This document shows, in pieces, positions 5,606-11,997 of a stretch of 15,211 bases of DNA. The stretch is from the NCBI GenBank assembly GCA_910585405.1, contig CAJUDO010000047.1, forward strand, positions 1-15,211, in the 5' to 3' direction. Each line of letters starts with the position of its first letter. The stretch's first letter is position 1. The notes below the pieces were generated by a model that was not told the DNA's origin, searched no databases, and saw only the letters and a program-made list of their open reading frames with translations. The stretch comes from an uncultured Peptococcaceae bacterium (GTDB lineage Bacteria; Bacillota; Peptococcia; Peptococcales; Peptococcaceae). The position numbers and the translations under genes are program-made.

Positions 5606-7879
5606 TTACAGGTTGAACAGAATGTCAGCTGTTGTGCCATCTGGGTTGTAAGTAGGAATTACTTTAATGCCGAAAGCTTCAGCAGCGAATCTTACAGGAA
5701 CCATAGTTCTGGAACCGTTGATGAATGGAGCAACGTCAGCAGTTTTTTCAACGCCGTTTACAGTGTAGGTTGCGGAACCGATGGTCATAACAACTTCTAC
5801 GCCATTCAATTTAGCGGTTACAGCCTGGGTAGCTTCGTCGTAAGCAACTTCAGCACCGAAAGCTTCAGCCAATGCACGGAATGGTACGAAAGTACGATCA
5901 TTCTGAATCATTGGAGCAGCATCGATAGCAGCTTTAGCATCGTTCACGATGATTTCGTGAGAACCGATGGACATAACTACTACATCACCAGCAGAGCCAT
6001 TACCTACAGCAAAGATCTGAGTACCGGTGTAGTATTTAACAACGCCAGTATTGGTGGTCAATTTAGCAACAGCCTGAACAGCTACGTTACCAACTTTGTT
6101 GGAGGTCAGAGCCATTGTGAACTGTCCTTTAACTTTCAAATCAGAATCTTTTACTGTGCTAGCAGCAACTTTAGCATCAGCTGGTTTGTCTAAAATTACA
6201 TAGTAAATTTCAGTTTTAGCAATATTAGTTGGAGCAACTTTATTGCCTTCAGCATCTACGATCTGAACGTCAATTTTGTTGTTTACATTTACTTCAGCTG
6301 TTTTGCTAGCGAATGCCAGTTCAGCAGCATCAGCAGTTACTTTGATGCTAGCAGTAGCAATCAGATTATATCTCTGAGATACACCTGTTACTTCAATTTC
6401 AGAACCAACATATTTTTCATTAGTTTTTACTTCGATATCGCCTTTTGCATGTTTTACCTTGTTTACTTCTTTTTCAACTGGATAGAAGTTTTCAATTGCA
6501 TAGCCTTTTGCAGCCAGTTCTACGTCAGTAGCAGCTTTGGTTACACCATTAGCGTCAACATAACGCAAAGTATCAACTACTGCAGTACCACCTAATTCGA
6601 TAGCTTCCTGTTTGTAGGTTAACAGCAGTTTTACTGGTGTCGCAAATTCTTTTACTTCAAAAGTTGCTGTTGCGGATTTACCATTATCTAAAGCAACTTT
6701 TACAGTATAGGTACCTTCTGCATCAAAGCCATTAGCTCTAGCACCTTTTACTAATACATAGTAACCTTTTGTTGCAGTGTAACCTAAGCTTAAATCAGCA
6801 TTTGTTAATTTAGAAGCACTTGGTTTTGTAACAAAAGAAACATAATTTTTATTTCCATCATTTTGGTTAGAAGCAATTGCTTTGCTAGCACCGTCTAATG
6901 CATTAATTACGCCATCAGTAGTAACGTTAGCTGGAACAACTTCGTTGCCGTTGATGTCAGTGATAGCAAATTCAACATAACCAATCAAGCCCTGATTCAA
7001 ATCAATTGGAGCTTTTGGTTCTTTTACAGTTTCAATATAAGCAGCGCCAGTAGCACCAACTTTTACAGGAATCTGCATGTCGAAACCGCCGCAAGTTACA
7101 TAGATAACATATTCGCCTTCAACTTCGCCGGAAATTTCGAAATCAAATTTACCTAAACTATTTGTTTTTACAGAAGTTTTGCTTACATTTAAGTTAGAAC
7201 TATTGGTAGAAATAGAAACAGTTTTACCGGATAAAGCGGTATTTTTATCTACATCATACAATTTAACTGTAACTTTAGCAGCATCTACAGAATTAGCATC
7301 AATACTTAAGGTTGCAGGTAATTTACCACCTGCAAATGCAGATTCATTAATGTTAGTATTTGCGCCAGTAGAGGTTACATCTGCACGATATTTGGAATAA
7401 GCAACATTGCCACTGGTTACAGTAACTTTATTGTAGCCGCTTTCTGTAGCAATTTTAGGAGCGTTGGTGAATTCACTTGCAGTACCATCTTTGGGTGCTG
7501 CGGTAGCTGCATATAATGTAAATGTTCCTGCTTGGTCAAATTTAAATTCTACAGTGTTATTGTTGTCAGCTGTTACTTTGAAAACGCCATCAATAGCATC
7601 TTTGGAAACACCAGCGGATGTAGAATCAACAGTTGTTGTAGCCACATTAGCCCCGGATTTTACAAACCATACATAAACAACACCAGAGGCTGTAGTAGAA
7701 GCATCTGCTCTTAAATCAAAACCTACTTCTGCTTTATCGCCTACGGAAATTTCTGTGTCGCCATCTACCAGATAAACTGTACTGAAATCGCGATTCACAG
7801 CAGCGAAAGCAGCAACTGGCATCAATGTCATCATGAAGCACACTAATGTCAAGATTGCAAATAATTTTTTGTTTTTCAA
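5606..7879 (-). CDS. Secreted stalk-domain (copper amine oxidase N-terminal-like) surface protein, possible S-layer-type protein
   Basis: A 757-residue exported protein. It has a classical signal peptide (KNKK, hydrophobic core, then VAAFA with cleavage expected before AVNRDF, about residue 27). Several beta-rich Ig-like/Big-type segments follow (about 30-630), rich in Ala, Thr, Val, Lys and Asn. A C-terminal stalk domain (about 639-757) has two related halves carrying IQNDRTFVPFRALAEAFG and INGSRTMVPVRFAAEAFG, the pattern of Pfam PF07833. No SLH domain, LPXTG motif or catalytic motif was seen. The start codon is TTG, eight bases after AGGAGG. A consensus promoter, a roughly 310-nt leader and a restricted codon choice suggest very high expression, so a structural envelope role is likely. 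It is not a copper enzyme. Its exact name is unknown. Confidence 0.85.
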   Translation of the reverse strand: MKNKKLFAILTLVCFMMTLMPVAAFAAVNRDFSTVYLVDGDTEISVGDKAEVGFDLRADASTTASGVVYVWFVKSGANVATTTVDSTSAGVSKDAIDGVFKVTADNNNTVEFKFDQAGTFTLYAATAAPKDGTASEFTNAPKIATESGYNKVTVTSGNVAYSKYRADVTSTGANTNINESAFAGGKLPATLSIDANSVDAAKVTVKLYDVDKNTALSGKTVSISTNSSNLNVSKTSVKTNSLGKFDFEISGEVEGEYVIYVTCGGFDMQIPVKVGATGAAYIETVKEPKAPIDLNQGLIGYVEFAITDINGNEVVPANVTTDGVINALDGASKAIASNQNDGNKNYVSFVTKPSASKLTNADLSLGYTATKGYYVLVKGARANGFDAEGTYTVKVALDNGKSATATFEVKEFATPVKLLLTYKQEAIELGGTAVVDTLRYVDANGVTKAATDVELAAKGYAIENFYPVEKEVNKVKHAKGDIEVKTNEKYVGSEIEVTGVSQRYNLIATASIKVTADAAELAFASKTAEVNVNNKIDVQIVDAEGNKVAPTNIAKTEIYYVILDKPADAKVAASTVKDSDLKVKGQFTMALTSNKVGNVAVQAVAKLTTNTGVVKYYTGTQIFAVGNGSAGDVVVMSIGSHEIIVNDAKAAIDAAPMIQNDRTFVPFRALAEAFGAEVAYDEATQAVTAKLNGVEVVMTIGSATYTVNGVEKTADVAPFINGSRTMVPVRFAAEAFGIKVIPTYNPDGTTADILFNL

Positions 7880-7965
7880 TTTATTTCCCTCCTAGGATAT
7901 TTCTCGGTCGGTTTTTTGTCGCGCCGGACATTGGAAAAATCCAAAATGCGCCTTTTCTGGAAAAA

Positions 7966-8020
7966 GTCCACCGCAGGAGGATATTCAAAACTTATGAGTT
8001 TTGAATACGTACATGTGTAC
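7966..8020 (-). repeat. 55-bp leader element, copy 1 (inverted relative to 15145-15199)
   Basis: Read on the minus strand this element begins GTACACATGTACGTATTC and ends GGTGGAC. It matches 15145-15199 on the plus strand at 50 of 55 positions. It contains a strong hairpin, TATTCAAAACT/AGTTTTGAATA with loop CATA, and a GTACA/TGTAC pair. Here it lies inside the leader of the surface-protein gene, 86 nt before the TTG start. Confidence 0.8.
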
Positions 8021-8102
8021 GATATTCGTTACTATTTTGTTTTAATGTTCCACGCGAGGTGAACCAGTTCGTCCAAGACGACTTCTCAAAATGATGTGGC
8101 AT
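7992..8102 (-). CDS. Possible 36-codon upstream ORF in the surface-protein leader
   Basis: On the minus strand an ATG at 8102 follows GAAAGGGGTGG at good spacing and opens 36 codons (starting MPHHFEKSSWTNWF) to a TAA at 7992-7994, inside the loop of the leader hairpin. It has two Trp codons but no recognisable domain. Translation of it would unfold the hairpin, so a regulatory leader peptide is possible. Chance occurrence cannot be excluded, and the corresponding frame in the other copy of the element is not open upstream. Confidence 0.35.
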   Translation of the reverse strand: MPHHFEKSSWTNWFTSRGTLKQNSNEYRTHVRIQNS

Positions 8103-8156
8103 AACCACCCCTTTCAAGCTGAATATTTTTAATTTTTTAATAACCCACTACTTATA

Positions 8157-8178
8157 TTTAAAACCATATGGTTTTAAA
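8157..8178. repeat. Perfect 22-bp palindrome near the 5' end of the surface-protein leader
   Basis: Both halves read TTTAAAACCAT outward-in, centred on CCATATGG. It lies about 15-35 nt downstream of the predicted transcription start, so it is either a 5'-end stabilising hairpin (typical of long-lived surface-layer mRNAs) or an operator. Confidence 0.65.
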
Positions 8179-8199
8179 ACATGATTCATTAACTTCTGT

Positions 8200-8228
8200 A
8201 TTATACAGACATTTATACACTTTGACAA
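8200..8228 (-). promoter_or_regulatory. Strong promoter of the surface-protein gene
   Basis: On the minus strand TTGTCA (8223-8228) and a perfect TATAAT (8200-8205) are separated by 17 nt. The predicted start is near 8193, giving a leader of about 314 nt. The rest of the 690-base gap, 8229-8569, is AT-rich with no ORF or clear terminator for queC. Confidence 0.75.
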
Positions 8229-8569
8229 GTACTTTCTGCAACCTTTTTTAAGATTTTTCAGAAAAGAATTGACAATTGTGTTCTTTATTGAACACTGTTA
8301 GTATATCATTCATTTTCTAAGAATGCAACAATTTTTTGTAATAATTTTGTTACTTTTTTTGATACTTTTTCAAAATGTCTTTTTTCGCTTTATTTGCAGT
8401 GTTTTTGGGTTTACTTGACTATAGACGTAATGTTTTCAAAAAAGTTGCACGATTTTTGAAATTTTTTTGTAATATTTTCTCGGTTTGGCAAGTGGGTTCC
8501 TAACTGTGTTTTATTTTACCGTCTTCGCCTATGCACTGCAAGGGCAACATTTTGGCAACAGGGGAAAAT

Positions 8570-9223
8570 TCAACCTTTTCTCTGTGCTAAATATTTTTCC
8601 AATCCGCGGCTACGTAATTTGCAGGCCGGGCACTGGCCGCAGCCGTCGCCTTTCACGCCGTTGTAGCAGGTGAGTGTTTTTTCCCGCACATAATCCAACC
8701 GTCCCAACTGATCGGCCAATTCCCATGTCTGCGCTTTGTCGAGCCACATCAGCGGTGTATGAATGACAAATTCATAATCCATGGCCAAGTTTAATGTGAC
8801 ATTCAGCGATTTGATAAATGCGTCGCGGCAGTCGGGATATCCGCTGAAATCCGTTTCACATACGCCGGTCACGATATGTTTTGCGCCTTTTACTTTGGCC
8901 AACACGCCGGCAAAGGCGAGGAAAAGCATATTTCGCCCTTCCACAAAGGTATTGGGCAGGGCACCGTCTGCACCCGCCTGTACAGGAATATCTTCTCTTG
9001 TCAAAGCGTTGGGCGCCAGTTGATTTAGCAATCCCATATCCAAAATATGATGTTCTACATTTAATTCCGCCGCAATTTCTTTGGCACATTCTATTTCTAG
9101 TTTGTGCCGCTGTCCGTAATCAAAGGTCACGGCAATCACTTCATCAAAACTTTTCAGTGCCCAGAACAGACAAGTAGTCGAATCTTGCCCACCGCTGAAC
9201 ACAACAACAGCTTTTCCTTTCAT
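8570..9223 (-). CDS. queC: 7-cyano-7-deazaguanine synthase
   Basis: ATP-dependent enzyme converting 7-carboxy-7-deazaguanine and ammonia to preQ0, the last step before QueF in queuosine precursor synthesis. It is 217 residues, normal length. The N-terminal PP-loop is FSGGQDST (residues 9-16). DYGQRHKLE (35-43), NMLFL (98-102) and TGVCETDFSGYPDCR (119-133) are family blocks. The C-terminal zinc site has Cys186, Cys195, Cys198 and Cys201. The ATG is about 10 nt after AAGGGATGG. It is separated from queD-queE-folE by the cassettes at 9270-9780. No strong own promoter was seen, so some expression may come from the small RNA promoters upstream. Confidence 0.97.
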   Translation of the reverse strand: MKGKAVVVFSGGQDSTTCLFWALKSFDEVIAVTFDYGQRHKLEIECAKEIAAELNVEHHILDMGLLNQLAPNALTREDIPVQAGADGALPNTFVEGRNMLFLAFAGVLAKVKGAKHIVTGVCETDFSGYPDCRDAFIKSLNVTLNLAMDYEFVIHTPLMWLDKAQTWELADQLGRLDYVREKTLTCYNGVKGDGCGQCPACKLRSRGLEKYLAQRKG

Positions 9224-9272
9224 ATTGTTATATCCATCCCTTCTTTAATAAATAGATTTTTCTACATTAAAT

Positions 9273-9310
9273 AAAAAGCACCCGATAGCGGCAACTACCG
9301 GGTGCTTTTT
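9273..9310. terminator. Bidirectional terminator between queC and the parS-like site
   Basis: Arms 9273-9288 (A5 then GCACCCGATAG) and 9295-9310 (CTACCGGGTGC then T5) form a long stem with one mismatch and A/T tracts on both sides, so it can terminate either strand. On the minus strand it ends the antitoxin-like RNA starting near 9384. Confidence 0.75.
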
Positions 9311-9384
9311 GCAAATGTTTCACGTGAAACATTTGCAAATTTCTTGCTTAGATCGGAATTCACTCGCTTGTAATTCCATTGCCT
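9275..9384 (-). ncRNA. Orphan antitoxin-like small RNA containing a parS-like palindrome
   Basis: A minus-strand promoter (TTGCAA 9414-9419, 17 nt, TACACT 9391-9396) and the terminator at 9273-9310 predict an RNA of about 110 nt. The promoter region matches that of the antisense RNA at 9671-9743 in 35 of 40 positions (9391-9430 versus 9750-9789), and both RNAs share a GAATTnACTCG-like stretch read on the plus strand. No small peptide gene is visible on the plus strand to its left, so it looks like a duplicate whose toxin is gone, or an independent RNA. Confidence 0.5.
9308..9339. promoter_or_regulatory. parS: parS-like site (ParB/Spo0J binding palindrome)
   Basis: TGTTTCACGTGAAACA at 9316-9331 matches the established bacterial chromosomal parS 16-mer consensus (tGTTNCACGTGAAACa). 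The symmetry extends to a perfect 32-bp palindrome with TTTGCAAA on each side. parS sites bind ParB-CTP clamps and load SMC near the replication origin, so this suggests an origin-proximal position. It also falls within the predicted small RNA described above. Confidence 0.85.
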
Positions 9385-9390
9385 AGGCAC

Positions 9391-9430
9391 AGTGTAGCAT
9401 ACGCAAAAAGCTTTTGCAATATTTCTCAAT
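9391..9430 (-). repeat. Antisense-promoter repeat, copy A
   Basis: Positions 9391-9430 match 9750-9789 at 35 of 40 bases, including an identical 18-base core GCAAAAAGCTTTTGCAAT. It carries a minus-strand promoter, TTGCAA-17-TACACT. Confidence 0.8.
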
Positions 9431-9487
9431 AAAAATTTTACTTTGAAAATATGTGTACAGATACTTTTTCTATCACTCAAAATATGG

Positions 9488-9493
9488 TATAAT
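9488..9493 (+). promoter_or_regulatory. -10 box of the 29-aa peptide gene promoter
   Basis: A perfect TATAAT at 9488-9493, with only a weak T-rich -35 region (9465-9470), predicts a start near 9500 and a leader of about 44 nt. Confidence 0.5.
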
Positions 9494-9543
9494 TTTCCAT
9501 GTTGCTACAACCTAATCCGGCAGCGGAGAGGGGGGAAGTAAAC

Positions 9544-9633
9544 ATGAACACATTTGAAACGATTATTTTTACTGTCGTGGCGGCGGTGATTAGTCATCTC
9601 GTCTGCAAATGGTTGGACAGTAAACTAAAGTAG
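9544..9633 (+). CDS. 29-aa membrane peptide, candidate type I toxin
   Basis: A 29-residue peptide: MNTFETIIFTVVAAVISH then LVCKWLDSKLK. One transmembrane helix (about residues 5-21) is followed by a short charged tail. The ATG follows GAGAGGGGGG. The small size, the single span, the ISHxxCKWLD-like ending (a pattern I recall from small putative holin-like/type I toxin peptides of Firmicutes, not verified) and the convergent antisense RNA support a type I toxin. It is not homologous by eye to the 47-aa peptide, although both leaders share AACCTAA upstream of a G-rich ribosome binding site. It is below the usual gene-calling length. Confidence 0.72.
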   Translation: MNTFETIIFTVVAAVISHLVCKWLDSKLK

Positions 9634-9670
9634 TAACCAGCCTGGTACGCTCCACCTTACGGACAAAATT

Positions 9671-9706
9671 AAAATCCCCGATAGTAACCGGCTATCGGGG
9701 ATTTTT
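9671..9706. terminator. Bidirectional terminator shared by toxin mRNA and antisense RNA
   Basis: Arms 9671-9684 (A4 then TCCCCGATAG) and 9692-9705 (CTATCGGGGA then T4) form a perfect 14-bp stem with a 7-nt loop and T-rich flanks in both directions. Convergent RNAs meeting at a common terminator is the par (Fst/RNA II) layout. Confidence 0.85.
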
Positions 9707-9743
9707 GTGTAAACATGAATTACACTCGAAACGATTTTTACTT
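9671..9743 (-). ncRNA. Predicted antitoxin RNA of the 29-aa peptide
   Basis: It starts near 9743 from the promoter TTGCAA (9773-9778), 17 nt, TATACT (9750-9755) on the minus strand, and ends at the shared terminator, about 70 nt in all. It is complementary to the 3' end of the peptide mRNA through the terminator stem-loop and does not reach the coding region. Confidence 0.65.
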
Positions 9744-9749
9744 AGTCAT

Positions 9750-9789
9750 AGTATAGCATATGCAAAAAGCTTTTGCAATATTCCCCGAT
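9750..9789 (-). repeat. Antisense-promoter repeat, copy B
   Basis: Second copy of the 40-bp element at 9391-9430 (35/40 identical). It holds the promoter TTGCAA-17-TATACT, closer to consensus than copy A. It lies about 60 nt beyond the 3' end of folE, for which no separate terminator was seen. Confidence 0.8.
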
Positions 9790-9852
9790 AAAAAAATATT
9801 TTTGAAAAAACGCAACGACAGTTTTTTTATTTTTTTGTCTGCTGCGGGTGGG

Positions 9853-10446
9853 CTAAATGCTTTCCCCCAACAGCAGCAAGGCTTCCTGCCGCAGCCCTTT
9901 GTCCTGTTCAAAGGCACCGCGGAATGTAACGGTGCGTGTCACGGTACCGGCTTTTTTGATGCCGCGGGCAGTCATGCAGCTATGCTCGCCTTTGATTAAT
10001 ACTGCAACGTCATTGCTTTCAGTGACCATGGCTACAATTTCGGCAATGTCGCTGCCGATACGTTCCTGCAGCTGCAAACGGCGGCCGACCATATCGGCAA
10101 TGCGGGCAATCTTGCTAAGCCCGATAATTTTTTCTTTCGGTAAGTATGCTACTGACACGGTCATGTTATACATAAGTGCCATATGATGCTCGCAATAGCT
10201 GAAAATCGGTATCTCCGTAACGGCTACCATATTATTATGTTCGCTCAGGTAATCCTCGTCTTCAAAAGTAGTATCAAACATATGGGCAATCTCTGCGTTG
10301 CTGTAGTTCATGCCTTCAAATACTTCTGCATACATTTTTGCTACGCGCTGCGGCGTTTCTTTTAATCCTTCTCTGTCGGGATCATCTTCCAAAGCCAGCA
10401 GGATTTCACGAATATGATAGGCAATTTTTTCTGTATCAATGGCCAT
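9853..10446 (-). CDS. folE: GTP cyclohydrolase I (type IA)
   Basis: Converts GTP to 7,8-dihydroneopterin triphosphate plus formate, the entry step shared by folate and 7-deazaguanine synthesis. With the ATG at 10446 it has 197 residues. The open frame continues upstream to 10593 but there overlaps queE. The chosen start sits two bases after the queE stop and behind GAGAGG. Zinc ligands are Cys85 and His88 in SYCEHHMALM and Cys157 in GEHSCMTARG. VGRRLQLQERI (120-130) and RTVTFRGAFE (171-180) are family blocks. As the third gene of queD-queE-folE it probably serves preQ0 synthesis, though folate use is not excluded. Confidence 0.95.
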   Translation of the reverse strand: MAIDTEKIAYHIREILLALEDDPDREGLKETPQRVAKMYAEVFEGMNYSNAEIAHMFDTTFEDEDYLSEHNNMVAVTEIPIFSYCEHHMALMYNMTVSVAYLPKEKIIGLSKIARIADMVGRRLQLQERIGSDIAEIVAMVTESNDVAVLIKGEHSCMTARGIKKAGTVTRTVTFRGAFEQDKGLRQEALLLLGESI

Positions 10447-10448
10447 GT

Positions 10449-11117
10449 CTATACACCTCTCATTTCTTTGGGCCACAAAATTTTGTGCAGTTGCAGCTGT
10501 AAACGCACTTTGTTCAAGCACTGCGCTTTCATGGCTTCTACTAATACCAGCGGCTCGATAAATTCCCGCACAGGGCTGAAAAATACCTGACAACGTTCTG
10601 CCAGCTCATACTGCTTTACCAGCTCAATTGCGCGGTTCAAATCTTTTTCGCTGGCAATCACAAATTTGTAAACGTCCTGTCTGCGTATTTGCTGCAAATT
10701 GTGCAGGCACATTTTTTCTTCCATACCGCTGCTGGGCAGCTTATAATCCAGAATATAAATGACGTTCTCCGCAGGACAAGCTTGCTGAAAGGAAGTAATG
10801 TCCACAGCGCCGTTGGTTTCAATATGCACCAGAAGGGTATCGTCAGCAGCAAGAAGCTGCAGCAATTGTGAAATGTCCTGCTGCTGCAGTGGTTCTCCGC
10901 CGGTAAGTGTGACGTTGCGAATGCCGCTGGCTTTGATTTCTGCATAAATTTGCTGAGCGGTTTTTTCCTGTATTTGCGTTGTTCCATCCCAGGAATAGGC
11001 GGTATCACACCAGCTGCAGCGCAGATTGCATCCGGCGAAACGGACAAAATAGGCCAATTCTCCTGCAGTGGGGCCTTCTCCGTCTAATGAAATAAATTGC
11101 TCAATTACTGACAGCAT
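10449..11117 (-). CDS. queE: 7-carboxy-7-deazaguanine synthase
   Basis: Radical-SAM enzyme that contracts 6-carboxytetrahydropterin to 7-carboxy-7-deazaguanine. It is 222 residues. The [4Fe-4S] motif is C30-NLR-C34-SW-C37, the CX3CX2C spacing, preceded by the QueE signature FISLDGEGPTAGE (8-20). TLTGGEPLQQQ (69-79) is the SAM-binding GGEP block. It overlaps the queD end by 13 nt and is followed two bases later by folE, so the three are translationally linked. All visible catalytic elements are intact. Confidence 0.96.
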   Translation of the reverse strand: MLSVIEQFISLDGEGPTAGELAYFVRFAGCNLRCSWCDTAYSWDGTTQIQEKTAQQIYAEIKASGIRNVTLTGGEPLQQQDISQLLQLLAADDTLLVHIETNGAVDITSFQQACPAENVIYILDYKLPSSGMEEKMCLHNLQQIRRQDVYKFVIASEKDLNRAIELVKQYELAERCQVFFSPVREFIEPLVLVEAMKAQCLNKVRLQLQLHKILWPKEMRGV

Positions 11118-11548
11118 GGCAAGCCCTCCCGATAGGTGCAGCTATTTACCGGTGTTTCAAATAATTCTACGCCGTAAACGGGAAATCCGGCCGCTTTGAT
11201 TTGCTGATAAATCGCCCGCGACATTTCTTCTGCAGTGGGACGATAAGACACCATCACTACGGCAAATTGATTGGGCAGCTGCGCCAGCTGTGCCGCTACA
11301 GTGCGTCCGTCCTCGTTATCTTCTATCAACAACTTGTGGTCGTATTGGTCTGCAATGGTTTTCAGAAGATTTTTCACTTCGCTGAAATCTGCCACCATGC
11401 CTCGCTCTTGTCCACTCTCATGCAGTGTTTCGCTGGCCAGCTCCACCACCAAACGATAGCGGTGCCCGTGAATATTGCTGCATTTGCCTTCATAACCACT
11501 GAGATAATGGGCAGTATCAAATTGAATTTCATTTTTTAAGATAAACAT
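11105..11548 (-). CDS. queD: 6-carboxy-5,6,7,8-tetrahydropterin synthase
   Basis: Converts 7,8-dihydroneopterin triphosphate to 6-carboxytetrahydropterin, between FolE and QueE. I chose the ATG at 11548 (MFILKNEIQFDTAHYL, 147 residues) because GGAGGG lies directly before it; starts at 11560 or 11581 would swallow that site. Zinc ligands are His14 (DTAH) and His27 and His29 (IHGH), with the catalytic Cys23 four residues before the first of that pair. A later YDHKLL block carries the catalytic-region His. It is the first gene of the queD-queE-folE operon. Confidence 0.95.
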   Translation of the reverse strand: MFILKNEIQFDTAHYLSGYEGKCSNIHGHRYRLVVELASETLHESGQERGMVADFSEVKNLLKTIADQYDHKLLIEDNEDGRTVAAQLAQLPNQFAVVMVSYRPTAEEMSRAIYQQIKAAGFPVYGVELFETPVNSCTYREGLPCCQ

Positions 11549-11578
11549 GCGTCCCTCCATGCGTTTAAACCGACACAA

Positions 11579-11601
11579 CAAAAAAAGCGCTCCCAGGCGC
11601 C
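11579..11601 (-). terminator. Leader terminator upstream of queD
   Basis: On the minus strand GGCGC, a 6-nt loop and GCGCT form a short GC stem, followed directly by seven T's, about 30 nt before the queD start. A second hairpin, CTG/CAG with T/A runs, lies just upstream at 11606-11629. A terminator between promoter and first gene implies transcription attenuation. Confidence 0.6.
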
Positions 11602-11635
11602 AACGTTTTTCTGCTCACAAACAGAAAAAAGGTAG

Positions 11636-11677
11636 CCTAGTTTTATTTTACGACAGGATGGTCTTAATGAACTGTCG
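11636..11677 (-). promoter_or_regulatory. preQ1-I riboswitch-like element in the queD leader
   Basis: On the minus strand a 6-bp stem CGACAG/CTGTCG (11672-11677 with 11651-11656) encloses a 15-nt loop that starts TTC and ends in C. An A-rich tail TAAAATAAAA and then CTAGG follow. The G-C closing pair, TTC, the C just before the 3' arm, and AA before CTA match the preQ1-I layout. The loop-tail pseudoknot is weak here (only AG with CT is clear), and the loop is longer than the roughly 12 nt of the B. subtilis queC example. Confidence 0.42.
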
Positions 11678-11766
11678 GCAATATTTCATTTTTCTTCAAT
11701 CGTGTTTCATTTTGATTTCATTTGTCCTTCTACCACGGACATTTTTCCATTCCTTGTTGCTGTTTT

Positions 11767-11795
11767 ATTATAGCCTGTTTTGGCGAAAAAAGCAA
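11767..11795 (-). promoter_or_regulatory. Promoter of the queD-queE-folE operon
   Basis: On the minus strand TTGCTT (11790-11795) and a perfect TATAAT (11767-11772) are separated by 17 nt. The start near 11760 gives a leader of about 210 nt, containing the riboswitch-like element and terminator. Confidence 0.7.
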
Positions 11796-11863
11796 TGGTT
11801 CCGCTGTTTTTTTCTTTTTATTTTCTCACGGCGTTATTTTGCTTTTTTGCAAAAAGTATTCTG

Positions 11864-11869
11864 TATAAT
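11864..11869 (+). promoter_or_regulatory. Possible -10 box for the decarboxylase gene
   Basis: A perfect TATAAT at 11864-11869, with only a weak upstream TTGCTT (11839-11844, 19-nt spacer). It would give a leader of about 120 nt with no lysine-riboswitch-sized structure. Confidence 0.35.
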
Positions 11870-11997
11870 GGACAAACCCGCTTGATTTTAGAGAAACAGA
11901 TAGGATAATATATACATACTGCAAAATAGGTTTCCAGTAATATTTTTATCGTAATGTGATGAATGATATCTCAAATATATTTAGGAGGCATACTATC

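Noticed and set aside
8045..8066. Second parS site around tgttccacgcgaggtgaacc
   Set aside because: Only the first half resembles parS; the CACGTG core is not present and symmetry fails.
9224..9384. preQ1 riboswitch upstream of queC
   Set aside because: The leader holds the parS-like palindrome and a terminator but no stem followed by an A-rich tail with CTA; nothing matches the aptamer.
10447..10593. N-terminal extension of folE to an upstream ATG at 10593
   Set aside because: It would overlap queE by about 145 nt, has no ribosome binding site, and adds residues absent from GTP cyclohydrolases; the ATG at 10446 has both signal and spacing.
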